In this document: positions 50,780 through 59,182 of the stretch, piece after piece
Layout of the letters: the number at the start of each line of letters is the position of its first letter
How positions within the stretch are numbered: position 1 is the first letter of the stretch
Assembly (NCBI RefSeq): GCF_002563855.1
Contig: NZ_PDJQ01000001.1
Location: forward strand, 310,001-374,000
DNA from: Tepidiforma thermophila
GTDB lineage: Bacteria; Chloroflexota; Dehalococcoidia; Tepidiformales; Tepidiformaceae
DNA: 64,000 nucleotides
Direction: 5' to 3'
Position numbers and translations under genes: made by a program
Notes under the pieces: generated by a model
Databases searched by the model: none
What the model saw: the letters and a program-made list of their open reading frames with translations, nothing else
Told to the model about the DNA's origin: nothing

Positions 50780-51694
50780 TCAGCGGGCGCCGCGGAGGCG
50801 CGGGTCGAGGACGTCGCGGAGGGCATCGCCGAACATGTTGAAGGCGTAGACGGTGAGGAAGATGACGAGCCCGGGGAAGATGGCGACGTGGGGGTACTGG
50901 GTGAGCCGTTCGCGGGCTTCATTGAGCATGCGGCCCCAGGAGGCGGTGGGCGGCTGGACGCCGTAGCCCAGGAAGGCGAGGGAGGATTCGACGAGCACCG
51001 CGCCGCCGACCTGGATGGAGGCGCCGACGATGAGGACGGGAAAGACGTTGGGGGCGACGTGCCGGAAGATGATGCGGAAGTCGGAGGCGCCGATGACGCG
51101 GGCGGCTTCGACGTACTGGTTCTGCTTGGCGGCGATGGCGGCGCCGCGGATGACGCGCGACTGGCTGAGGGCGACGAGCATGCCGACGGAGAGGACGATG
51201 CGGAGGTTGACGGGGATCTGCTGGATGGAGGTGACGAAGAGGATGATGAAGATGAGGCCGGGGAGGGCGATGCCGATATCGACGAGGCGCTGCAGGAGGA
51301 TATCGAACTTGCCGCCGAAGTAGCCGGAGACGATGCCGAGGATAAGGGCGGCGGTGGAGGAGATGGCGACGACGCCGAAGCCGATGAGAATGGAGTTGCG
51401 GGCGCCGTAGACGATGCGGGTGTAGAGGTCGCGGCCCTGCTGGTCGGTGCCGAACCAGTGGCTGGCCGAGGGGCCCTGGAAGCGTTCGGAGAGGACGCCG
51501 ATGTTCGGGTCTTTGCCGAAGGTGAAGGCCTGGGGGAAGGCGGCCATGAGGATGAGGAGGATGACCACGGCGGCGCCGAAGGTGCCGAGCGGCTTGGTGC
51601 GGATGAAGGTGCTCACCGAGCGGCGGATGCGGGCGGCGCGGGTGAGTTCGGCGCGGACGGCGTAGGTTTCGAGGACGTGGGCGTCGGTGGCCAT
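50780..51694 (-). CDS. ABC permease, OppC/DppC type
   Basis: 304 residues with six membrane segments. The N-terminal OppC stretch (FIRTKPLGTFGAAVVILLIL), HWFGTDQQGRDLYTRIVYGA and the EAA loop (EAARVIGASDFRIIFRHVAP) are typical. It forms the import channel together with the OppB-type gene two bases upstream. No ATPase gene follows; purA is next. Confidence 0.93.
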   Translation of the reverse strand: MATDAHVLETYAVRAELTRAARIRRSVSTFIRTKPLGTFGAAVVILLILMAAFPQAFTFGKDPNIGVLSERFQGPSASHWFGTDQQGRDLYTRIVYGARNSILIGFGVVAISSTAALILGIVSGYFGGKFDILLQRLVDIGIALPGLIFIILFVTSIQQIPVNLRIVLSVGMLVALSQSRVIRGAAIAAKQNQYVEAARVIGASDFRIIFRHVAPNVFPVLIVGASIQVGGAVLVESSLAFLGYGVQPPTASWGRMLNEARERLTQYPHVAIFPGLVIFLTVYAFNMFGDALRDVLDPRLRGAR

Positions 51695-51696
51695 GG

Positions 51697-52650
51697 CTAC
51701 GAGTACCGGATCCTTGGGTCGATGACGGAGTAGAGGACATCCACGGTCAGGTTGGCGAAGACGACGACGAGGGCGACGACGATATTGACGGCCTGGATGA
51801 CCGGGTAGTCCTTCTGGTCGATGGAGGAGACGTAGTAGCGGCCCATGCCGGGGATGGAGTAGACGGTTTCGATGATGACGGTGCCGCCGACGAGGACGGG
51901 GAGCTGGAGGCCGACGACCGTCACGACGGGGATGAGGGCGTTGCGCATGGCATGGCGGACGATGATGACGCGTTCGCGGAGACCCTTGGCCCAGGCGGTG
52001 CGGATGTAGTCCTGGCGGAGGACTTCGAGCATGGAGGAGCGGGTGAAGCGCATGACGGAGCCGCTGAGGGCGCCGCTGAGGATGACGGCGGGCATGAACA
52101 TGAGCTTGAGGTTGCCGACCGGGTCTTCGGTGAAGGGGATGTACTTGGCCGGGGGGACGCCCCACTGGAAGTAGCGGGCAGCGAGGGAGATGAGGAGGAT
52201 GGCGATCCAGAAGTTCGGGGCGGCGAGGAGGCCGATGGCGAAGCTTCGGCCGAGGTAGTCGGCCCAGGTATCCTGGCGGATGGCGGAGATAACGCCGACC
52301 GGGACGGCGATCAGGAGCGAGAAGAAGATCGCCATGGCGCCGAGCTGGAAGGTGACCGGCAGGCGGTTGCGCAGCTCGGAGGTGACTTCGCGGTTGGAGA
52401 TGAGGGAGTTTCCGAGATCGAACCGGACGATATCGCCGAGCCAGCGGATGTACTGGGCGACGATGTTGCCCTCGAGGCCGAACTCCTTGCGGATCGCCTC
52501 CTTGGTGGCCTGGTCGCCGGCGCCGAATTCGCCGAGGACGAGGTCGACGACATCGCCGGGGACGGCCCGGACGATGACGAAGACGACGAAGGTGACGCCG
52601 AGGAGGGTGGGGACCATCAGAAGGAGGCGGCGGAGGATGTAGCGTTGCAT
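51697..52650 (-). CDS. ABC permease, OppB/DppB type
   Basis: 317 residues. It starts MQRYILRRLLLMVPTLLGVT, as OppB proteins do, and holds the EAA-like loop (DYIRTAWAKGLRERVIIVRH) and the C-terminal VLYSVIDPRIRYS. It pairs with the OppC-type protein. The ATPase subunits are not in this window, so they are either elsewhere or shared with other importers. Confidence 0.93.
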   Translation of the reverse strand: MQRYILRRLLLMVPTLLGVTFVVFVIVRAVPGDVVDLVLGEFGAGDQATKEAIRKEFGLEGNIVAQYIRWLGDIVRFDLGNSLISNREVTSELRNRLPVTFQLGAMAIFFSLLIAVPVGVISAIRQDTWADYLGRSFAIGLLAAPNFWIAILLISLAARYFQWGVPPAKYIPFTEDPVGNLKLMFMPAVILSGALSGSVMRFTRSSMLEVLRQDYIRTAWAKGLRERVIIVRHAMRNALIPVVTVVGLQLPVLVGGTVIIETVYSIPGMGRYYVSSIDQKDYPVIQAVNIVVALVVVFANLTVDVLYSVIDPRIRYS

Positions 52651-52677
52651 GCGGTGCGAACCCGGCGGGCGTTGTGC

Positions 52678-52707
52678 GGGGTGGGCCGGTGGGAGCCGGC
52701 CCACCCC
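52678..52707. promoter_or_regulatory. 12-bp hairpin between the binding-protein and permease genes
   Basis: Arms 52678-52689 and 52696-52707 pair over 12 bp around a 6-base loop. Hairpins at this place often stabilise or attenuate the mRNA so that the binding protein is made in excess over the permeases. Confidence 0.55.
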
Positions 52708-52760
52708 GGGTGGCGTAGTGTAGGGGAATCTCGTTCCGTTGTGCTGCGGTGCTCCCTGGT

Positions 52761-54539
52761 TTAGGCCCTATCGAGCCAGATGAAGGGGACCTCTTCGGTG
52801 CCTGCGGAGTAGGCGCCGGGCACGGTCTGGATGTCGATGTTCTTGACCCATTCGCGGTAGCCAGTCCAGGCGGTGCCGGCGCCCTGGTTCTGGGGGATGT
52901 ACCACATCTTGGCCGCGTTCTTGCGCTGGATCTCGAAGAAGAGCTCCTTGCGCTTGGCCGGGTCGAGCTCCCGCTGCTGTTTGCGGGCGAGGTCTTCGAG
53001 CTCCGGGTCTTTGATCCGGCTGTGGTTCACCGGGTTGTCGGTGAAGAGGCGGATCGGGTAGCTGCCAGCCTCCGGGAACGGGGTTTCGTACCCGAAGGCG
53101 ATGCCCGTGAAGTTCCCCGTGAACGTCTGGGTGATGTACTTCGAGGAGTAGTCCTGGACGTCAGTCGTCGTCTTGATGCCGATGGCGTTCAGGTACTGGA
53201 TGTTCGCCTCGGCGACGGCGTTGAAGGCGGAGCCGTAGCGGTTGGCGGTGTACTGGTAGACCGTGCTGAAGCCGTCCGGGTAGCCGGCGGCGGCCAGGAG
53301 CTTCTTCGCCTCGGCCGGGTCGTACTTGAAGTACTTCGAGGTCTCGCCCTGCTCGGGGGAGAGCGGGTCGAGCCAGAAGCGGACGAGGCCGGCGGGGATG
53401 AGGTTGTTCCACCGCTCGGAGACGGCGAGGCCGGCTTCCTTCAGCTTCTTGACGTTGTAGGCGAGGTCGAGGAGGGCGGCCCGGTCCGTCGCCATGGAGA
53501 TGGCAAGCCGCACCCGCGGGTCCTTGTTCCACGGCGAATCCGGCTTCGGGTCCATGTAGATGATGGAGAGCAGCTGCGAGACTTCGCCGTAGAGCTGGAC
53601 GTTGGGGAGGGCGTTCTTGACGTTGACGAGGTCTTCGGCGTTGAGGCCTTCGACATCGGTGTTGCCGGCCTGGAACTGGGCGAGGCGGTTGGCGTACTCG
53701 GGAATGACGGAGATTTCGACCGCGTCCATGAGTGGGAAGCCGCTCATGTACCACTCGGGGTTCTTCTTGAGCTTGAAGCCGACCGAGGGGGTGTAGGACT
53801 CGAGCATCCAGGGGCCGGAGCCGATTGAGGTCTTGGAGGGGTCGAACCCGCCGTCCGCCTCCTTCGGCATGATCCAGAGGAGGTTGGCGTCGGCGAGGAC
53901 GTCGAGGAACGCCGCGTTCGGTTCTTTCAGTTTGAAGACGATGGTCTGCTTATCGGGGTACTGGACGCTATCGACGAAGGCGAGCTGGCTGCTGTTGGTG
54001 TTGGTCTCGGCGGTGGCGCGGCCCCAGGAGTACTTGACGTCGTCGGAGTCGACGGTGCGGCCGTTGACGGGCGCGACGTTGTGGAACTTGACGTTCGGCT
54101 TGAGCTTGATAGTCCAGGTGATGCCATCGGGGCTGGCTTCGGCGCTCTCGGCGATATCGGGCACGGGCCGGAGGTCGGCCTGGCGGACGCCGGGGCCGGT
54201 GTTGTATTTGAAGAGGCGGCTGTAGACGTAGGCCGAATAGCCCTTGGTGAGGAAGGAGAGGTTGCCGTAGGGGTCGATGCTGGGCGGGTCGCCGGTGAAG
54301 GTGATGCGGTAGGTGCCGCCGCGCTTGGCATTGGCGAAGGGGTCGGCCGGGGTCGAGGTGGCCTGGGGGCCCGGGGTCGAGGTGGCAAGGCCGGAGGGGC
54401 CGCCGTCGTCATCATCATCGTCGCCGCAGCCGACGAGTGCGAGACCGGCCGCGCCGGCGGTGAGGGCGGTGGCACCGCCGAGGAAGCGGCGCCGGGTGCG
54501 GCGCTCCTTCCAGTAGCGGTCCCAGTAGGAAGCGGACAT
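52761..54539 (-). CDS. ABC transporter solute-binding lipoprotein (peptide/nickel type)
   Basis: 592 residues. A Tat-lipoprotein signal (RRTRRRFLGGATALTAGAAG) ends at LVGC, followed by GDDDDDDGG. The SBP_bac_5 domain begins GGTYRITFTGDPPSIDPYG. It is the binding protein for the permease genes just downstream, so it opens an Opp/Dpp-type operon. A 750-bp part (52848-53597) is nearly identical to the orphan binding-protein gene at 30009-31793, but the N-terminal halves have diverged. Confidence 0.95.
   Translation of the reverse strand: MSASYWDRYWKERRTRRRFLGGATALTAGAAGLALVGCGDDDDDDGGPSGLATSTPGPQATSTPADPFANAKRGGTYRITFTGDPPSIDPYGNLSFLTKGYSAYVYSRLFKYNTGPGVRQADLRPVPDIAESAEASPDGITWTIKLKPNVKFHNVAPVNGRTVDSDDVKYSWGRATAETNTNSSQLAFVDSVQYPDKQTIVFKLKEPNAAFLDVLADANLLWIMPKEADGGFDPSKTSIGSGPWMLESYTPSVGFKLKKNPEWYMSGFPLMDAVEISVIPEYANRLAQFQAGNTDVEGLNAEDLVNVKNALPNVQLYGEVSQLLSIIYMDPKPDSPWNKDPRVRLAISMATDRAALLDLAYNVKKLKEAGLAVSERWNNLIPAGLVRFWLDPLSPEQGETSKYFKYDPAEAKKLLAAAGYPDGFSTVYQYTANRYGSAFNAVAEANIQYLNAIGIKTTTDVQDYSSKYITQTFTGNFTGIAFGYETPFPEAGSYPIRLFTDNPVNHSRIKDPELEDLARKQQRELDPAKRKELFFEIQRKNAAKMWYIPQNQGAGTAWTGYREWVKNIDIQTVPGAYSAGTEEVPFIWLDRA
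52848..53597 (-). repeat. 750-bp near-identical tract shared with 30957-31707 (inverted)
   Basis: Second copy of the conversion tract, on the minus strand. The tract uses C-ending codons far more than the rest of this gene. The same borders are seen in both genes (around QLYGEVSQLL and YREWVKN). Confidence 0.85.
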
Positions 54540-54562
54540 TGAGAATCCCCCTGCGAATGGTT

Positions 54563-54649
54563 GGTACGTGGACGGTACGTCCGGCGGGGCCGATAGGATG
54601 CGCCTATCTCCCGAATACGTACCGATAAGGTCACGCGATATGTACGTAC
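54563..54649. promoter_or_regulatory. cluster of TACGT sites before the Opp-type operon
   Basis: GGTACGT at 54563 and 54574, TACGTACC at 54616 and GTACGTAC at 54642 lie within 90 bases upstream of the binding-protein start. The self-complementary GTACGTAC core and the repetition suggest regulator sites. The whole divergent gap (54540-54830) holds no gene. Confidence 0.45.
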
Positions 54650-54830
54650 GGCCGAACCGGAGTGTCAATGGATGACCGGGCAAATTCGCTCGAAACCGAA
54701 CAGTATTCGCCAGATTGTCATCGCCGTTTTCGAAAAGGTTGACCGGCCAGTAGAGGAGCCGGGGCAATCGGGAGGCGTGCACCGGATCGTCCCTTCACCG
54801 CCGGGCGGAGCTGCCGACACTCAATGCGTG

Positions 54831-55700
54831 ATGGGTAAGGATGCTGCTGCGCTGCTCTCCCGTATCGATGACCTGCCGCCGCTGCCGGCCGTCGCCGCCC
54901 GGGTGATGGGCATGGCGGAGGATGAGCGCACAAGCGCGATGGACCTCGCGCAGGTGCTGGCGACCGACCAGGCGCTGACCGCGAAGCTGATCCGGATTTC
55001 GAACTCTGCGTTCTACGGGTTTGCCCGGCGGATTTCGACGGTGCGTGAGGCGGTCGTGATCCTCGGGTTCAAGCAGGTGCGCCAGGTGGCGGTTGGCGCA
55101 AGCCTGATGAACACATTCCGGAAGCTGCCGGGTGAGACGTTCGACCTGGACCTGTTCTGGGGGCACAGCGTGGCGGTGGCGGTGGCGGCCGAGGCGCTGG
55201 CGAAGAGGACGTTCACGGTGAAGCCGGAGGACGCGTTCACGGCGGGCATCCTGCACGATATCGGCCGGCTGGTGATCCGGCAGGTGATGCCGGCGGAGTT
55301 CGAGCAGGCGGTGCAGCTAGCGAAACGGGGCGAGGCACCGCTGCACGTGGCCGAGCTGATGACGACGGGCTACGCGCACGATGAGGTCGGGCGGGCCCTC
55401 GGGGAACGGTGGAAGTTCCCGGGGCACCTGGTGGAGGCGGTGGAGTGCCATCACAACGAGACCCTGACGCCGGAGCATGACGGGCTGGCCGGCGTGGTGG
55501 CCCAGGCGAACCGGCTGGTGCTGCACTACGGGCTCTTCTGCGGGTACGACCTGGAGGGGGGCGAGGTGGCGCCGCTGCCGCCGGACCTCGCAGCAGTTGA
55601 GGAGGCCTGCGGGGGAATCGAGCGAGTGCTGAACCGGGCGTTCTCGTTCATCGAGGCAGCGTCGGGCACGCCGGGCACCTGGTACGCGCGGGCGAGCTGA
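54831..55700 (+). CDS. HDOD-domain signalling protein
   Basis: 289 residues. The HDOD domain spans about residues 8-210: LPPLPAVAARVMGMAED, LTAKLIRISNSAFYGF, VREAVVILGFKQVRQVA, and AFTAGILHDIGRLVI. HDOD proteins relate to HD phosphohydrolases but usually lack the catalytic HD pair; they act in signalling and c-di-GMP networks. ATG 54831 was chosen; a GTG directly before it is an alternative. No receiver or GGDEF domain is attached. Confidence 0.9.
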   Translation: MGKDAAALLSRIDDLPPLPAVAARVMGMAEDERTSAMDLAQVLATDQALTAKLIRISNSAFYGFARRISTVREAVVILGFKQVRQVAVGASLMNTFRKLPGETFDLDLFWGHSVAVAVAAEALAKRTFTVKPEDAFTAGILHDIGRLVIRQVMPAEFEQAVQLAKRGEAPLHVAELMTTGYAHDEVGRALGERWKFPGHLVEAVECHHNETLTPEHDGLAGVVAQANRLVLHYGLFCGYDLEGGEVAPLPPDLAAVEEACGGIERVLNRAFSFIEAASGTPGTWYARAS

Positions 55701-55721
55701 CACGCGGCCGCCGCGGGGCGC

Positions 55722-55727
55722 TAGGAT
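55722..55727 (+). promoter_or_regulatory. -10 box TAGGAT, leaderless start for the CapA-like gene
   Basis: TAGGAT ends six bases before ATG 55734, with TGACAC 18 bases upstream as a possible -35. No ribosome site is present. Confidence 0.5.
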
Positions 55728-55733
55728 GCGCCC

Positions 55734-57482
55734 ATGGAGCATCCCGGGCCGGCGGGGGCGCGGAATCCGTGGCTGCCGTGGTTCGTCGCCAGCATCGCGG
55801 CGTTCGGCCTGAGCCTTGGCGCGCTCGCCTTCGTGCTGGTCGAAGCGGTGACCGACGGGACGGGCGGGCCTGCAGCGGGGGTGCCCCCGCCGGAGCCGAC
55901 CCCGGAGCCGCCGCTCCGCTACCAGGGCGCGCTCCCGGCCGCGGCGGCGGGGCTGGGGCTGGTGCCGGCCGGGCCCGGCGAGCCGGCAGACCTGGCGTTC
56001 GAACCCGCCGGGCCGGGCGGAGGGGTGCCGGTGCGGCTGTTCATCCCGGCGGCGGCCCCGGGCGCGGGGGTCGATGCGCTGGCAGGGGAACAGCTGGCCG
56101 CGGCGCTCCGGGGCGAGGTGGCGAGCTGGGCGGCCTTCGGCGGGTTCGACCGGGCGATCGAGCCGGGATTCCTCGGGGCGCCGGCGGAGGCGCAGGGGAT
56201 TCTCGAAGGGCTGGGCGCGGGCACATTCGACCTTTCGCGCTTCAGGTTCTTCGCGACAGCGGAGGAGCTGCGGGCGACGCTGGCGCTCGATTCAGGGATG
56301 CTGGCGATCGTCCCGTTTGAGGCGCTCCGCCCGCCGATGGTGGCGCTGGCCATCGATGGGATGGACCCGGCCCGGGGGTTCGGCGAGCCGGCCCGCTGGC
56401 CGCTGGCGGAACGGGTGGCGGTCCGGGCGCTGACCCCGGCCGGCGAGGCGGCGCGGGCCCAGGCGGAGGCCGCCATCGCCGTGCAGCTGCCGCCGGTGAC
56501 GCGGGTGGTGGCGACGGGAGACATCCTGATGTCGCGCTGCACCCTGGCGGCGATCCGGGCCACGGGGGACTGGGCGAGCCCGCTCCGTTCGCCGGTGGGC
56601 GACTTCCTCGCGGCGGCCGATATCGCGGCGGGCTCGCTCGACGGCTCGATCCAGGATTACGCGGAGCCGTACGGCTGCATCCCGACGACCAACCTGACCT
56701 CGCCGCCGGAGGTGATTGCGGCGCTCACTCACGCCGGATTTGACGTGCTGACGGTGGCGACGAACCACGTATTCGACTGCGCCGACGGCGGCTGCGGGGC
56801 GCGGGCGATGCTGCGGACCATTGATCTGCTGCGGGCGGCGGGCATTGCGACGGTCGGGGGCGGGGCAAACCTGGCGGAGGCGCTGGAGCCGGTCATCATC
56901 GAGCGGAACGGCGTCCGGTTCGGGTTCCTGGGGTTCGACGACATCGCGGCCGAGGATATCGGCGCGACGGAGACGGAGCCGGGGACAGCGCCGCTCGACG
57001 ATTCGTACGCGGATGAGCGGAGCACGCCGCCGCGGGAGCCGGCGTTCTACAAGCCGGCGGAGCTGCTCTCGCTCAGCCGGTTCGAGGGCGCGATTCGCGA
57101 CCTGAAGGCGAGGGCGGATGTCGTCATTGTGCTGGTGCAGTCGGGGTATGAGGACACGCACGAGCCGAGCCCGCGGAGCACCAAGGCGGCGCGTGCGGCG
57201 GTTGATGCGGGGGCCGATCTGGTGGTCGGGAACCAGGCGCACTGGGTGCAGTGGGTGGAGGTGCGGGGCGACGCGTTCATCGCCTATGCGCTGGGGAACT
57301 TCATCTTCGACCAGGTGTGGACGCCGGAGCACACGCAGGGGTACCTGCTGGAGGCGACGTTCCACGGGGCGAAGCTGTCGACGATCCGGATGCTGCCCTA
57401 TGTGATTGAGGGGCAGTACCGGCCGATGTTCGCGGAGGGGCCGACGCGGCTGAAGGTGATTCAGGATGTGCTGGGGAGGTGA
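55734..57482 (+). CDS. CapA-family (PGA_cap) metallophosphatase-like membrane protein
   Basis: 582 residues. An N-terminal membrane anchor ([20 protein letters not shown]) leads into an Ala/Gly/Pro-rich extracytoplasmic region of about 230 residues, then the CapA domain: [64 protein letters not shown] and [10 protein letters not shown]. CapA proteins help make or export poly-gamma-glutamate, though many single ones have unknown roles. No capB/capC is near. It is followed directly by the heptamer array. Confidence 0.88.
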   Translation: MEHPGPAGARNPWLPWFVASIAAFGLSLGALAFVLVEAVTDGTGGPAAGVPPPEPTPEPPLRYQGALPAAAAGLGLVPAGPGEPADLAFEPAGPGGGVPVRLFIPAAAPGAGVDALAGEQLAAALRGEVASWAAFGGFDRAIEPGFLGAPAEAQGILEGLGAGTFDLSRFRFFATAEELRATLALDSGMLAIVPFEALRPPMVALAIDGMDPARGFGEPARWPLAERVAVRALTPAGEAARAQAEAAIAVQLPPVTRVVATGDILMSRCTLAAIRATGDWASPLRSPVGDFLAAADIAAGSLDGSIQDYAEPYGCIPTTNLTSPPEVIAALTHAGFDVLTVATNHVFDCADGGCGARAMLRTIDLLRAAGIATVGGGANLAEALEPVIIERNGVRFGFLGFDDIAAEDIGATETEPGTAPLDDSYADERSTPPREPAFYKPAELLSLSRFEGAIRDLKARADVVIVLVQSGYEDTHEPSPRSTKAARAAVDAGADLVVGNQAHWVQWVEVRGDAFIAYALGNFIFDQVWTPEHTQGYLLEATFHGAKLSTIRMLPYVIEGQYRPMFAEGPTRLKVIQDVLGR

Positions 57483-57593
57483 GGGGGAGGGAGCACCGCC
57501 CGGCCACGGCACCGCCCCGAGGGAGGAGGGAGAAGGGAGGAGGGAGGAGGGAGCCCCGTCCCCGCGCAGCCTCCCCGCCGAGGGAGGGAGGGA

Positions 57594-58020
57594 GGGAGCT
57601 GGGAGCTGGGAGCTGGGAGCTGGGAGCCGGGAGCTGGGAGCCGGGAGCCGGGAGCCGGGAGCCGGGAGCCGGGAGCCGGGAGCTGGGAGCTGGGAGCTGG
57701 GAGCTGGGAGCTGGGAGCTGGGAGCTGGGAGCTGGGAGCTGGGAGCTGGGAGCTGGGAGCGGGGAGCTGGGAGCGGGGAGCGGGGAGCCGGGAGCGGGGA
57801 GCTGGGAGCGGGGAGCTGGGAGCTGGGAGCTGGGAGCGGGGAGCTGGGAGCGGGGAGCTGGGAGCTGGGAGCGGGGAGCCGGGAGCGGGGAGCTGGGAGC
57901 GGGGAGCTGGGAGCTGGGAGCTGGGAGCGGGGAGCTGGGAGCGGGGAGCTGGGAGCGGGGAGCCGGGAGCGGGGAGCTGGGAGCGGGGAGCTGGGAGCGG
58001 GGAGCTGGGAGCGGGGAGCG
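57594..58020. repeat. tandem array of 61 heptamers GGGAGC(T/C/G)
   Basis: The 427 bases are exactly 61 units of 7 bp, all sharing GGGAGC and differing only in the seventh base. The first part uses T and C; the second part alternates G and T, making a 14-bp higher-order unit. Because 7 is not a multiple of 3, every frame reads as a 7-residue repeat, but nothing else suggests coding. It lies between two + strand genes (57482 and 58223); the gap of 740 bases contains no gene. Confidence 0.95.
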
Positions 58021-58042
58021 AGTGTGGCCGGCGCTTTCGGCC

Positions 58043-58120
58043 TGTCAAGCTTCAAGCTCCAAGCTTCCAGCTGGGGGACGGGTGGCCGGCAGGGGCGGGC
58101 AAGCTTCAAGCTCCCCGCTC
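58043..58120. repeat. inverted heptamers and conserved tail after the long array
   Basis: CCTGTCAAGCTTCAAGCTCC, then AAGCTTCCAGCTGGGGG, CGGGTGGCCGGC, and another CAAGCTTCAAGCTCC. The heptamers here run opposite to the main array. The order (array, spacer, opposed heptamers, GGTGGCCGGC) is the same as at 8700-8850. Confidence 0.75.
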
Positions 58121-58222
58121 GGGGCGGCACGCCCGGGGGCTCGGGGGTTTCCCGACTGTTCTTGACGCGGCTTTGTGCCGTTCGCTACGGATAAGGGGAG
58201 AGTGCAGCAGGGAGGGAGGCAG

Positions 58223-59050
58223 ATGCCGGACCCGGAACTGTTGACGCAGGAGATTGCGGGGCTCCGCGAGACGATCCGCGCGCACGATGGGGCGAACGTG
58301 GCGACGAGCGCCTTCGTGCGGAAGGTCGACCAGCTGATCAGCGACTTTTATGACGATATCGACGAGCTGACGGCGCTGCGCCTGGGGGACATCCTGGACC
58401 TGTTCCTGATCAAGGCGCTGTATGTGAACCGGCGGAGCCGGGATGCGGAAACGCTGACCTACCTCGGGCGGCTGCTGGAGCGCTACCTTCAGGCGTCGGA
58501 GCTCTCGCTGGGGCCGGGGCGCGGCTTCCTGCCGTACCTGACGGACCTGATGGAGGAGACGGCCCGCCCGAGCGGGGCGTACCAGAACGCCTTCGAGGCG
58601 TACCGGAAGTACGGGGACAATGCCCTGTTCATCTCGGGGGTGTTCCCCTCGAGCCTGGGGCGGAAGCGCGGCGGCGGCCCGATGGGCGGGGCGCCGCACG
58701 TGGACCGGCAGTACTTCATTACGCTCGGGCGGCGCTACTACGAAATGGCCGCGCGCCACGACATGGCGGAGTGGGTCCGGCTGCGGGCGACGCTCGAGCG
58801 GCTGAGCCGGTTCTTCGAGATCTATGTGGAAGCGCTGAACGAAATCTCGGACCGGTACGTGATGGGCATTGACATGCAGCTGATTGCGGACAAGATGCTG
58901 GACGCCTTCAACCGGTACCGGGAGACGCGGGACGAGCGGCACCTCGAACTGGCGCGGAAGTATGCGGCGCTGCTGCGGCTGGACGCGCGGAACTGGCCGG
59001 CGCTGGCGAAGCTGGAGGCGCAGGCCGCAGAGGGCCCGGCCTACTACTGA
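58223..59050 (+). CDS. helical protein of unknown function
   Basis: 275 residues, almost all helix ([60 protein letters not shown]) with a short Gly-rich loop ([11 protein letters not shown]). No signal, no membrane segment, no family recognised. ATG 58223 has GGGAGGGAGG upstream. It stands alone between the heptamer element and a convergent binding-protein gene. Confidence 0.7.
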   Translation: MPDPELLTQEIAGLRETIRAHDGANVATSAFVRKVDQLISDFYDDIDELTALRLGDILDLFLIKALYVNRRSRDAETLTYLGRLLERYLQASELSLGPGRGFLPYLTDLMEETARPSGAYQNAFEAYRKYGDNALFISGVFPSSLGRKRGGGPMGGAPHVDRQYFITLGRRYYEMAARHDMAEWVRLRATLERLSRFFEIYVEALNEISDRYVMGIDMQLIADKMLDAFNRYRETRDERHLELARKYAALLRLDARNWPALAKLEAQAAEGPAYY

Positions 59051-59132
59051 CGCCGGGGGCTGCGGGCCGGGGATGTCGGTGGTGCGGCCCGGTGTCGCGG
59101 CAGGTGCCCGTCGGCGCCCGGGAGAGAACAAC

Positions 59133-59159
59133 GGAGGCCGCCCGCAATGGGCGGCCTCC
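59133..59159. terminator. bidirectional 11-bp hairpin between convergent genes
   Basis: GGAGGCCGCCC (59133-59143), loop GCAAT, GGGCGGCCTCC (59149-59159). It lies between the stops of the unknown helical protein (+) and the binding protein (-), so it can end both. No long T-run follows. Confidence 0.7.
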
Positions 59160-59182
59160 TGCTGGTCGGCGAGGATGGCTGA

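Noticed and set aside
57594-58020. CRISPR-like array
   Set aside because: The units are contiguous 7-mers without spacers, and no cas gene is present.
57466-58194. 242- and 228-codon frames across the heptamer array
   Set aside because: A 7-bp repeat without stops stays open in all frames and yields a 7-residue repeat. No start site, ribosome site or non-repeat domain supports a protein.
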